Assembly: GCA_041686355.1 (NCBI GenBank)
Contig: JAWLDZ010000105.1
Location: 1-6,687 of the forward strand
Direction of reading: 5' to 3'
Length of the DNA: 6,687 nt
Origin: DSBN01 sp041686355
Lineage (GTDB): Bacteria; Spirochaetota; Spirochaetia; DSM-16054; Sediminispirochaetaceae
Part shown: positions 1-5,737 of the stretch, one piece after another
Layout: each line of letters opens with the position of its first letter
Numbering within the stretch: the first letter of the stretch is position 1
Program-made: the position numbers and the translations under genes
Notes under the pieces: model-generated
Told to the model about the DNA's origin: nothing
Seen by the model: the letters and a program-made list of their open reading frames with translations, nothing else
Database searches by the model: none

Positions 1-48
1 GGCGGGTACGATTCCAGCGATCTGGATTCGATGCTCAATTACAGCTAA
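1..48 (+). CDS. C-terminal end of an upstream gene (partial)
   Basis: The first 15 codons form an open frame ending GGYDSSDLDSMLNYS and a TAA at 46-48. The stop lies two bases before the Shine-Dalgarno of the next gene, which is what one expects of the upstream member of an operon. The tail is acidic and polar and belongs to no family I recognise. Another frame is also open across this short piece, so the call rests mainly on the position of the stop. The 12-base gap to the next start suggests co-transcription with the barrel protein. Confidence 0.55.
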   Translation, partial: GGYDSSDLDSMLNYS

Positions 49-60
49 CAGGGAGTTCGC

Positions 61-1212
61 ATGGGATATAAATACAAAATCGGTGCTTTGTTAATCACAT
101 TAGTTGTTATATTCATGGTTATGGCAGTTCCGTTGTGGGCGTATCAGGATCCGGTGCATTTGATTTCGCCTCGTGATGCGGCCCTTGGAGGGCGGCATGC
201 GGCGCTCTCGGACTCTTTTTCGTCATTGGTGAATAATCCGGCCGGCTACTACAGCTCGCCGGAGGAAGTATCGATTGCCGAGTTGACCCTGGGACTTAAG
301 GGACCGGTTTTTTCTTTAGCCGATATTATTACCACCGGGGAGCTGACCGAGCTCGGGGCCCTGATTAATGGCATTTATGCCGGTGTAGATATTTTGGGAC
401 CCCTGTCCTTCGGGTATGTGGGGAAGGGGCTGGGCTTCGGGGTGTTCAATCAGAGCAGCCTTAGACTCAGCAGCGATAATTCCCTTACCGCGAATGTGGA
501 TGTCCGGGATGATATAGTAATGACCGGCGGATATGCCTATCGGATGCCCTTTTCCGGTGATATTCATACCCTTGATGCGGGAATTATGTTGAAGGGCGGC
601 TTTCGTGGTACTATCGACGGCGGTATGTCGGTAGTTGATATAATGGATCTAAATTACACTATTCTATTTGATAAACCATTTAGTTTTACCTCTTTTATTG
701 GTGCCGATCTTGGACTGCGGTATAAGTGGAAAGACTCCTGGGTCGTGGGACTGGTAGGCCGAGATGTATACAGTCCAACCCTCACAACCCGCTATAACAA
801 TGTGAATGATTTTCTTAGTGGTGTTACTCCGGTACCCGGTGGAGAGAGTAACTACGATACCATGCCCTTTCAGCTCGACATAGGACTTATGTACCTGCCG
901 AAGACCGATCTTGGCCGCTATTCTATCAGTGAGGTCAAGCTGCTCTTTGATTACAAGGATGTTTTTGATTTCTGGTTGTATCCGGAATTAGCGAATAATC
1001 CGTTACTGCATGTGGGAATGGGCGCCGAGATTACGGTACTGGAAATTCTGGATGTACGCATGGGTCTGTCACAGGGGCTGCCGGCAGCCGGAATTGGTTT
1101 GGACTTGCATTACTTCCGGCTGAATGCCTCTATGTTCGGTACCGAGCGCTCTACAGAACCGGGCTTGGCGCCGGTGTATAACCTTCAGTTGGGGCTGGAG
1201 TTCCGGAGTTAA
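61..1212 (+). CDS. Exported outer-membrane beta-barrel protein, FadL/PorV-like
   Basis: This 383-residue protein begins with a signal peptide: a lysine-containing start, a hydrophobic run at about residues 8-24, and a likely signal peptidase I site after VPLWA (residue 27). The mature N-terminus reads SPRDAALGGRHAALSDSF (36-53), followed by NNPAG (58-62). That glycine/alanine-rich start with an NPAG motif is the hallmark of FadL/PorV/UPF0164-type outer-membrane barrels, which are abundant in treponemes. The rest alternates short amphipathic strands with Gly/Asp/Asn turns and ends in a strand, LQLGLEFRS, though without a terminal aromatic residue. The start at 61 has an AGGGAG Shine-Dalgarno at 50-55, five bases upstream. 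It probably shares an operon with the truncated gene before it. The substrate is unknown: fatty-acid uptake as in FadL, or a secretion accessory role as in PorV, are family possibilities only. No terminator was seen between its stop and the tRNA promoter. Confidence 0.8.
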   Translation: MGYKYKIGALLITLVVIFMVMAVPLWAYQDPVHLISPRDAALGGRHAALSDSFSSLVNNPAGYYSSPEEVSIAELTLGLKGPVFSLADIITTGELTELGALINGIYAGVDILGPLSFGYVGKGLGFGVFNQSSLRLSSDNSLTANVDVRDDIVMTGGYAYRMPFSGDIHTLDAGIMLKGGFRGTIDGGMSVVDIMDLNYTILFDKPFSFTSFIGADLGLRYKWKDSWVVGLVGRDVYSPTLTTRYNNVNDFLSGVTPVPGGESNYDTMPFQLDIGLMYLPKTDLGRYSISEVKLLFDYKDVFDFWLYPELANNPLLHVGMGAEITVLEILDVRMGLSQGLPAAGIGLDLHYFRLNASMFGTERSTEPGLAPVYNLQLGLEFRS

Positions 1213-1249
1213 GTAGTAGAAATAAGCTAATCTTTCCAATGGCTACAGC

Positions 1250-1278
1250 TTGACATTTTTACAGCAAGTTGGTATATT
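1250..1278 (+). promoter_or_regulatory. Sigma-70 promoter of tRNA-Lys
   Basis: A perfect -35 TTGACA (1250-1255) is followed after exactly 17 bases by TATATT (1273-1278), which matches five of six bases of the -10 consensus. Transcription should start near 1285, about 13 bases before the mature tRNA 5' end. The strength fits a stable-RNA gene. Confidence 0.85.
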
Positions 1279-1297
1279 GCTCGAGCATTCAGGTACT

Positions 1298-1370
1298 GGG
1301 CCGCTAGCTCAGCTGGTAGAGCAACGCCCTTTTAAGGCGTGGGTCGCTGGTTCGAACCCAGCGCGGCTCA
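1298..1370 (+). tRNA. tRNA-Lys (anticodon TTT)
   Basis: A full cloverleaf can be drawn. The acceptor GGGCCGC (1298-1304) pairs with GCGGCTC (1363-1369) with one G-U at the second pair. The D stem is GCTC/GAGC. The anticodon stem ACGCC/GGCGT encloses loop CTTTTAA, with TTT at 1331-1333. The T arm GCTGG-TTCGAAC-CCAGC spans 1346-1362, and the discriminator is A1370. The CCA end is not encoded and must be added by CCA transferase. The TTT anticodon reads both lysine codons. tRNA-Glu follows 51 bases downstream. Confidence 0.97.
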
Positions 1371-1379
1371 TTGTTTATA

Positions 1380-1408
1380 TTGACATACATGCGGTGTTCG
1401 TATAGCAT
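1380..1408 (+). promoter_or_regulatory. Probable sigma-70 promoter of tRNA-Glu
   Basis: A perfect TTGACA lies at 1380-1385, only ten bases after the tRNA-Lys 3' end. The -10 is less certain: TAGCAT (1403-1408) at 17-base spacing or TATAGC (1401-1406) at 15-base spacing, each matching four of six. A start near 1413-1415 would give a very short tRNA leader. Read-through from the tRNA-Lys promoter could also supply this gene. Confidence 0.65.
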
Positions 1409-1421
1409 CATCGCTGTTTAC

Positions 1422-1493
1422 GTCTCCTTCGTCTAGTGGTTAGGACACCGGGTTTTCATCCCGGCAACGGGGGTTCGACTCCCCCAGGAGATG
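1422..1493 (+). tRNA. tRNA-Glu (anticodon TTC)
   Basis: The cloverleaf has acceptor GTCTCCT (1422-1428) against AGGAGAT (1486-1492), and the first pair is G-U rather than the usual G-C. The D stem is GTCT/GGAC. The anticodon stem CCGGG/CCCGG encloses TTTTCAT with TTC at 1455-1457. The T arm GGGGG-TTCGACT-CCCCC and discriminator G1493 agree with bacterial tRNA-Glu. CCA is not encoded. Besides translation, Glu-tRNA can feed tetrapyrrole synthesis in organisms that have GluTR; nothing here shows whether this one does. Confidence 0.97.
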
Positions 1494-1502
1494 CCTTTAG
1501 AT

Positions 1503-1540
1503 GGGCTGTCTAGGAATATATCTTAGACAGCCCGTTTTTT
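1503..1540 (+). terminator. Rho-independent terminator of the tRNA pair
   Basis: The ten-base stem GGGCTGTCTA (1503-1512) pairs perfectly with TAGACAGCCC (1524-1533) around an 11-base loop, then comes G and a run of seven T (1535-1541). It starts ten bases after the tRNA-Glu 3' end. Read on the other strand it lacks a T run, so it is not an obvious terminator for the convergent gene at 1574-2353. Confidence 0.93.
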
Positions 1541-1573
1541 TGTGCAAAGGAAAAAATTAGATAAACAGCTGAG

Positions 1574-2353
1574 TTAGTTTAGCGGGGCCCCAAAGGCCAG
1601 ACCGAGGGCGAAAGCTCTGTTGCCGTCCAACGCATCGGTAATGATTGCATCTATTACAAATTTATACCCAGAGAATGCATCGGAGGCTCCCAGGTCGATT
1701 CGTATGCCGGAATTAAAAACTCCGCGATTAGAGGCGTTGGCACCGATCGCCTGCTGGCTGTACGAGAAGTTGGCAAAGTCGTTGATCCAGTGTACGTAGC
1801 CTTGAAAGGTTTGCGGGAACAGCAGCAGGTCAAAGCCCATGCCGAAGTCGATTGCATCGTCGGGAGCGGCATCGCCAAAGGTTTTACCGATTACTACGGT
1901 AGTCTCGGCCGGCATGTTGAAGAAGTCGCCGGGGTAAGTGGCCGCGAGGTAGATCTGCTGGGCGTCGGTTTCATTTTCATTCTGCTGGAGCATCTGTACG
2001 TTGCCTCCAACTGCGATTGACGAGGCACGATTGGTCGGTAGTTGGATTTTGCCGCCGATGATTGTGTCGGAGTTTTCCGAACCGTCTTGAGTATCATACG
2101 CAAAGGAAAGCTCCAGAGTACGGAAAAGGCTGACAGAAGCCTTAGGTATATGGGTGGTTACATTTTCATCGATTATGGCGTGGTATCCAAGATCAAAGCC
2201 GAAATCCGAGCTACGCTCCCAGCCGATTCTGCCGCTGGGAATGCTGATTAGACCGGTGGAGCCGTTTAGTGACATTCCCTTGAGGCTTTGGGCGGATACC
2301 AAGGCGCTGCTCAGGATAAAAAGGGCCATTAGTAATAATACGGTTTTTTTCAT
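1574..2353 (-). CDS. Exported protein, probable outer-membrane beta-barrel
   Basis: This 259-residue product starts with a classic signal peptide: MKK, a hydrophobic core at 5-17, and a signal peptidase I site after LVSA (residue 21). The mature protein opens with LNGSTGLISIPSGRIGWERS, a glycine-rich motif seen at the start of barrel proteins such as YjbH-like families; that resemblance is only by eye. It continues with alternating hydrophobic/polar strands and Gly/Asn/Asp turns (for example 'IIGGKIQL' and 'FALGLAFGAPLN' at the end). There are no cysteines, a common trait of exported barrels. Size suits a barrel of about 8-12 strands. The start is supported by AAGGAG (2364-2369), ten bases before the ATG. 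It stands alone, divergent from the uracil phosphoribosyltransferase operon and convergent with the tRNA genes. I do not recognise the family and cannot assign a substrate. Confidence 0.8.
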   Translation of the reverse strand: MKKTVLLLMALFILSSALVSAQSLKGMSLNGSTGLISIPSGRIGWERSSDFGFDLGYHAIIDENVTTHIPKASVSLFRTLELSFAYDTQDGSENSDTIIGGKIQLPTNRASSIAVGGNVQMLQQNENETDAQQIYLAATYPGDFFNMPAETTVVIGKTFGDAAPDDAIDFGMGFDLLLFPQTFQGYVHWINDFANFSYSQQAIGANASNRGVFNSGIRIDLGASDAFSGYKFVIDAIITDALDGNRAFALGLAFGAPLN

Positions 2354-2380
2354 TGGTTTTATTCTCCTTATAGAATAACT

Positions 2381-2409
2381 GTTATACTAATTACGTTAAT
2401 AAATTATCA
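2381..2409 (-). promoter_or_regulatory. Possible promoter of the minus-strand barrel gene
   Basis: On the minus strand TATAAC (2386 down to 2381) matches five of six bases of the -10 consensus and would start transcription near 2374, giving a leader of about 20 bases. The -35 region at 17-base spacing, TGATAA (2409 down to 2404), is weak. The surroundings are AT-rich, so chance is possible. Confidence 0.3.
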
Positions 2410-2443
2410 TGTGAAATGCAAGTTAATTATTTGTGAGTGTGTC

Positions 2444-2472
2444 TTGACCCGAAAAACACTACCGGCTACATT
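2444..2472 (+). promoter_or_regulatory. Sigma-70 promoter of the upp-TPR operon
   Basis: TTGACC (2444-2449) is followed after 17 bases by TACATT (2467-2472); the hexamers match five and four of six consensus bases. The predicted start near 2479 would fall at the Shine-Dalgarno AAGGAG (2480-2485). That would make a leader of only about 15 bases, short but workable. Confidence 0.55.
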
Positions 2473-2493
2473 TACACTTAAGGAGTTATAGAT

Positions 2494-3573
2494 ATGACAG
2501 AGGCAGAGGGATCGATCATCTTGAAGGCAACGGATTTAGACGGATATCTTACCGAAGAGGATCATCGCCAAGTAGATACGATGAATAGCCTCTATAGTAA
2601 GGCGATAGATATTTTTGAGGTACTATCAAAGACCACAAATGAACGTCGACTCAGTGAAGCCAAGCAAGAGCTGATCGGGGTGTACGACTCTATGGGCAAA
2701 CAGATGCAAAGAATTGTCCAGGAAGAGCCTCGTATACATGTATACTCTTTTGATACCCCCAAGGAGGTCCACGGTGAGGCTTCCCGACTAATTTCAAAGC
2801 TACGGAATACGAAGACTCAGAATCAGGAGTTTGTATATTATATCCAGCGCGCCTATGAGTTGCTTTTTAATCTGGCCTTTACTGAAAATGCAACCCACAA
2901 GAAGAACTACTTAATCACCAATACTCCGGTTACAAATCCGGTGCAGAACTATGCTGTACATAAAATACCGGATGTGGATGTGGATATAGAGAACACGGTG
3001 ATGTGTGTGATGCTGCGCGGCTCGCTTCTACCTTCGATGATCATGAGCAAGGAAATACAGGAGTACTCATCTTCGAATTACGTATCTCCCTTTGCACTTT
3101 TTAAGATAAAACGGGATGATACCAAAAAAGAGTATAACATGGAGTATATTCTAGATTTAGAAAAATCCTTCTTTAGTCTGGAGAATCTACAGGGCAAGGA
3201 CCTCGTGTTTGCCGATCCGATGAATGCCACTGGGGGCAGTTTTGTAACCATTGTAAAATATTTGTTGGATCAGGGGGTTAAGCCCCGTTCCATCAAGTGT
3301 ATGAACGTAATTTCGGCTTTGAAGGGATCCCTGAGAATTGTGAGGGCTCTGGAGCAGGCCGATGTCTATACTCTCTGGATGGATCCGGTTTTGAATGAGG
3401 ATGCCTATATTCTGCCTGGCTTGGGAGATGCCGGGGACCGCCTGAACGGACCGGATATAGAGGATTCCCCCCGTAATATTATTCAATTGATAGCTGATTA
3501 CGGTGCGAATATTGCATCGCTCTACCGTGCACAGGTGAGAAAAATTGAAGAAACGGTGTTAGGACGTACTTGA
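2494..3573 (+). CDS. upp: Uracil phosphoribosyltransferase family protein, long form
   Basis: Residues from about 140 onward align by eye with bacterial UPRTase, which makes UMP from uracil and PRPP in pyrimidine salvage. Landmarks in order are MLRGS (173-177), equivalent to the MLRAG pyrophosphate loop; FKIKRDDT (203-210), equivalent to the MYRNEET segment; the PRPP-binding loop DPMNATGGS (241-249), nearly identical to E. coli DPMLATGGS; and YILPGLGDAGDRLNGP (305-320), the uracil-binding C-terminal motif. At 359 residues it is about 150 longer than the usual 208. Most of the excess is an N-terminal, charged, mostly helical stretch, and about 40 residues (320-359) are a helical C-terminal tail. 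No signal peptide is present, so it is cytoplasmic. ATG 2494 has AAGGAG eight bases upstream. It overlaps the TPR lipoprotein start by one base (TGATG), implying translational coupling. The changed A-to-G and G-to-S residues in the pyrophosphate loop leave room for an altered substrate. Confidence 0.85.
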   Translation: MTEAEGSIILKATDLDGYLTEEDHRQVDTMNSLYSKAIDIFEVLSKTTNERRLSEAKQELIGVYDSMGKQMQRIVQEEPRIHVYSFDTPKEVHGEASRLISKLRNTKTQNQEFVYYIQRAYELLFNLAFTENATHKKNYLITNTPVTNPVQNYAVHKIPDVDVDIENTVMCVMLRGSLLPSMIMSKEIQEYSSSNYVSPFALFKIKRDDTKKEYNMEYILDLEKSFFSLENLQGKDLVFADPMNATGGSFVTIVKYLLDQGVKPRSIKCMNVISALKGSLRIVRALEQADVYTLWMDPVLNEDAYILPGLGDAGDRLNGPDIEDSPRNIIQLIADYGANIASLYRAQVRKIEETVLGRT

Positions 3574-4565
3574 TGTTCTTACGTAGAGCCGGGGGGCTGT
3601 TAGCTACGGTGCTGCTTATATCGCTTGTAGGCTGCCGGACAAGCCCAGAGCAGCGGGAACTAGCGGAAACGTATTATAACCTCGGGAACGCATATATTGA
3701 GCTTGAAGACTGGGATATGGCGGAAAACGCCTTTGCTAGGGCGCTCGAGATTGAACCGGATATGTACCGGGCCGAATATAATATGGCACGGGTTTATATT
3801 TACAGCCAAAACTATTCCCAAGCCGCCAACATTCTGCATCAGCTGCTCGAAGCGGATAGCCAAAACATAACATTTTTAGAAACCCTGGCGTGGGTGGAAT
3901 TGAAGCGGGGAAGAATTGAAAAGGCCGAGAGTCTCTACCGTTCATTGATCGAAAAAGATCCTGCCAACTGTAATGTTCGATACAATTTATCCTTACTGCT
4001 GTCCGAACGGGATGAGTATGCCGAGGCGTACTCCCTGCTGCTGAAGTGTGTGTATGGTCAGAGCTCCGATCCCGAGCTGCTGCTGCTGCTTGGAGAGCTT
4101 GAACAGCAGCTGGAGTGGGGCAGCGGGTTGGGATGGTTTAAGAGGGCATCAGAACAGGAGCCGGAAAATCAGTCAGTATTATCAAAGCTGGCAGACGCAT
4201 ATGTCCAGGAGCGGGATTTTACTGAAGCTCTGGATATATATAGAAAAATGAGTGTGAGAGCCGATGATGCGGAGAAGGGGCGGTTTTTACTGGAGCAAGC
4301 CCATCTTCTACTAGTGCAGCTTGAAGAGAAAACCAGCGGTATAGAGGCTCTTAAAGAGGCTCTGGAAGCCGGCTTTGATGATGTTGATAAACTGGCGGCT
4401 TTGTACACTGCCTTGGATGAAGAGAATAGGGCAGAGACTAAATCTGCAATGGTGTCGGAACTTCAACGTCTTCAACTTCTTGACGCAGTAGAAGAGGCGG
4501 CACAAAGCGCAGAAGAAGCAGCAGCAGAGGAAGGGGCGCCGTTATCGGAAGCGGCTGAGGATTGA
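3573..4565 (+). CDS. TPR-repeat lipoprotein
   Basis: The product has 330 residues from ATG 3573. A lipoprotein signal is clear: positive residues (MFLRRAG), a hydrophobic core, and lipobox LVGC with Cys21 as the lipidated residue. The mature protein is a stack of tetratricopeptide repeats. The first is textbook (32-65, with YYNLGNAY and A-FARALEIEP), followed by repeats near 66-98, 100-133, 134-165, 167-200 and 201-230, then more degenerate helices. It ends in an Ala/Glu-rich tail (306-330). TPR arrays bind proteins, so this is probably a periplasmic or membrane-attached scaffold; its partner is unknown. ATG 3573 was chosen because AGGA (3561-3564) lies eight bases upstream and the ATG overlaps the upp stop; an in-frame TTG at 3570 would add one residue and is less likely. 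The link with the upstream salvage enzyme is positional only. Confidence 0.88.
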   Translation: MFLRRAGGLLATVLLISLVGCRTSPEQRELAETYYNLGNAYIELEDWDMAENAFARALEIEPDMYRAEYNMARVYIYSQNYSQAANILHQLLEADSQNITFLETLAWVELKRGRIEKAESLYRSLIEKDPANCNVRYNLSLLLSERDEYAEAYSLLLKCVYGQSSDPELLLLLGELEQQLEWGSGLGWFKRASEQEPENQSVLSKLADAYVQERDFTEALDIYRKMSVRADDAEKGRFLLEQAHLLLVQLEEKTSGIEALKEALEAGFDDVDKLAALYTALDEENRAETKSAMVSELQRLQLLDAVEEAAQSAEEAAAEEGAPLSEAAED

Positions 4566-4573
4566 ACCAAAAG

Positions 4574-4621
4574 CGGCTCTTTATGTAAAAAGCCGAGACA
4601 CTGCTTTTAGTGCTCGGCTTT
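4574..4621. terminator. Convergent terminator between TPR gene and adk
   Basis: AAAGCCGAG (4589-4597) pairs with CTCGGCTTT (4613-4621), and inside it CACT (4599-4602) pairs with AGTG (4609-4612), with one bulged A and a six-base loop. For the minus strand the stem is followed by five T, a good intrinsic terminator for adk, three bases beyond its stop codon. For the plus strand only three T follow, so termination of the TPR operon is likely weaker. A second, mutually exclusive hairpin uses CGGCT (4574-4578) with AGCCG (4591-4595), and on the minus strand it too is followed by four T. Confidence 0.75.
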
Positions 4622-4625
4622 GGTG

Positions 4626-5261
4626 CTAATTAAAGCGATCCAATTTTTCCTTTACCTGCATGAAGACTTTGTCTGCCGATGGCTCGGCGTCAATTGCTAT
4701 CAGAAGGTTCTTATTGGCATAGTAATTGATAAGAGGGGCAGTTTGCCGCTGGTACACTTCCAAGCGGTTTTCTATGGCCTCGGGTTTGTCATCGGGTCGC
4801 TGGATAAGTGTTTCACCGCTAACATCACACTTACCCTCTACTTTAGGAGGATTGTAGTGTATGTGATAAACCTTACCCGACTGCTTTGCAATCCTGCGGC
4901 CTGAAAGTCGCTTTACGATGCTTTCCTTGCTCAGCTCAAAATTGAGAACCCCATCGATTTGTGCGAAACTCTCTAAGGCCTCAGCCTGAGGAATTGTACG
5001 TGGAAAACCGTCTAAAATAAAACCACTACGGCAGTCGTTTTCTTGTAAACGTTGGCGTACTATTTCAATTGTTAATTCATCCGGTACCAACTCACCCGAG
5101 TCAAGAATAGCCTGTACCTGAGTACCTATATCGGTTTTATTATGGATATGGGCTCGAAATAGATCGCCGGTAGAGATGTGCGGTATGTGGTAGTTCTCTT
5201 TAACCTGAACAGCAATTGTGCCTTTTCCGGCTCCCGGAGGGCCGAGAAAAATTAAGTTCAT
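4626..5261 (-). CDS. adk: Adenylate kinase
   Basis: It catalyses ATP + AMP = 2 ADP in the cytoplasm. The 211 residues match the bacterial long form (E. coli 214). Visible motifs are the P-loop GPPGAGKGT (7-15), the AMP site STGDLFR (30-36), DGFPRT (84-89) and the LID domain from GRRIAKQSG (121-129) through YNPPKVEGKCDVSGE (136-150) to the RPDD (155-158) and NRL (165-167) segments. At the four LID positions that are Cys in zinc-binding enzymes and His/Ser/Asp/Thr in E. coli, this protein has Ala125, Ser128, Cys145 and Ser148. So it should not bind structural zinc, yet it keeps one of the four cysteines. The start has AAGGAG seven bases upstream and overlaps the stop of the zinc-finger gene by four bases (ATGA). 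The two are therefore one operon with likely coupled translation. It ends at the hairpin cluster 4574-4621. Confidence 0.97.
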   Translation of the reverse strand: MNLIFLGPPGAGKGTIAVQVKENYHIPHISTGDLFRAHIHNKTDIGTQVQAILDSGELVPDELTIEIVRQRLQENDCRSGFILDGFPRTIPQAEALESFAQIDGVLNFELSKESIVKRLSGRRIAKQSGKVYHIHYNPPKVEGKCDVSGETLIQRPDDKPEAIENRLEVYQRQTAPLINYYANKNLLIAIDAEPSADKVFMQVKEKLDRFN

Positions 5262-5509
5262 ATTATCACTCCTTCATCATCATGGTAGTGAGGCACGTCC
5301 TTTAATGGATGCTCCCAGCTGTAAGCACACTCCTTGGAGCAAAACTCGGCATACTGAGAATCACTTGCCAAAAAATAGGTGCCGCAATTTTTGCAGTGTA
5401 CGAATTTTTGGCTGCAGATTGAACTGCAAAAATAGTTGTTGTACGTTTCTTCCTGAAGTACGTACCTTCCGCAGTTACGGCAGCGTATATATTCACCTGT
5501 ATTTTCCAT
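5258..5509 (-). CDS. Small tandem zinc-finger protein (two CxxCG-FCSxxC units)
   Basis: This 83-residue protein contains eight cysteines in two equivalent units: C10, C13, C28, C32 and C39, C42, C57, C61. The units share spacing (C-x2-C-x14-C-x3-C) and sequence (CRNCGRY...YFCSSIC against CKNCGTY...EFCSKEC), so they arose by duplication with a 29-residue period. The FCSxxC half resembles TRASH/MYM/FCS-type zinc fingers. The acidic, histidine-containing tail ends HYHDDEGVII. Function is unknown: metal sensing, protein binding or nucleic-acid binding are all possible. The ATG at 5509 is the only plausible start, because an in-frame TAG stands five codons upstream and there is no other early ATG. 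No Shine-Dalgarno precedes it. It overlaps adk by four bases. The regular cysteine pattern and the overlap argue that it is real despite its size. Confidence 0.85.
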   Translation of the reverse strand: MENTGEYIRCRNCGRYVLQEETYNNYFCSSICSQKFVHCKNCGTYFLASDSQYAEFCSKECAYSWEHPLKDVPHYHDDEGVII

Positions 5510-5515
5510 CGAATC

Positions 5516-5547
5516 AATATACTAATACAAAAAGCAGTGCCTGTACA
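5516..5547 (-). promoter_or_regulatory. Probable promoter of the zinc-finger/adk operon
   Basis: On the minus strand, TGTACA (5547 down to 5542) followed after 17 bases by TAGTAT (5524 down to 5519) gives two four-of-six hexamers. A better -10, TATATT (5521 down to 5516), overlaps it but has a poor -35. Either would start transcription within about three bases of the ATG, so the message would be leaderless or nearly so. CTGTACAG (5541-5548) is an eight-base perfect palindrome across the -35 and could be an operator. Confidence 0.45.
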
Positions 5548-5588
5548 GAAAGAAAAATGGACCATATTAACTCACCCAAGACTATTCA

Positions 5589-5660
5589 AGTGGGTCAAAA
5601 AGAACCACTCCTTCCTCGAAAATGCTCTTTGAGTGTAGTTCTTTGACTCAGCAACAAAGA
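5589..5660. promoter_or_regulatory. Cluster of three dyads upstream of hsp20, possible activator sites
   Basis: Three overlapping inverted repeats are visible. AGTGGGTC (5589-5596) and GAACCACT (5602-5609) pair with one mismatch around AAAAA. AGAACCACTC (5601-5610) pairs with GAGTG/GTTCT (5631-5642) with a two-base bulge and a 20-base loop. TCTTTG (5640-5645) pairs with CAAAGA (5655-5660). They lie about 105-176 bases before the predicted sigma-54 start, where enhancer-binding activators commonly bind. Between them and the promoter is a very AT-rich stretch (5661-5737) that could bend. The activator is unknown. Confidence 0.35.
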
Positions 5661-5737
5661 CGTAAAAAAGATTTAGGGATAATTAAAATTTATTATATTT
5701 ATTTATGCTGCAATAAAATACTATCTACAAAAATAAG

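Noticed and set aside
1298..1493. tRNA genes as an integration (att) site
   Set aside because: No duplicate of a tRNA 3' end, integrase or element-like gene is visible in the window.
3570..3572. TTG start for the TPR lipoprotein
   Set aside because: It adds only one residue; the adjacent ATG is better spaced from AGGA and gives the usual TGATG coupling.
4620..4904. 94-codon plus-strand frame over adk
   Set aside because: It is a shadow of the unambiguous adenylate kinase frame on the other strand.
5541..5548. LexA/SOS box at CTGTACAG
   Set aside because: The CTGT and ACAG halves are adjacent, without the eight-base gap of the E. coli-type box; it is kept only as a generic palindrome.
5606..5635. 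CIRCE-like element (CACTC...GAGTG) upstream of hsp20
   Set aside because: The spacing is 20 bases instead of 9 and the outer halves do not match TTAGCACTC/GAGTGCTAA, so HrcA binding is unlikely.
5218..5646. 142-codon plus-strand frame over the zinc-finger gene
   Set aside because: It is antisense to adk and to the eight-cysteine protein, has no Shine-Dalgarno, and its translation looks random.
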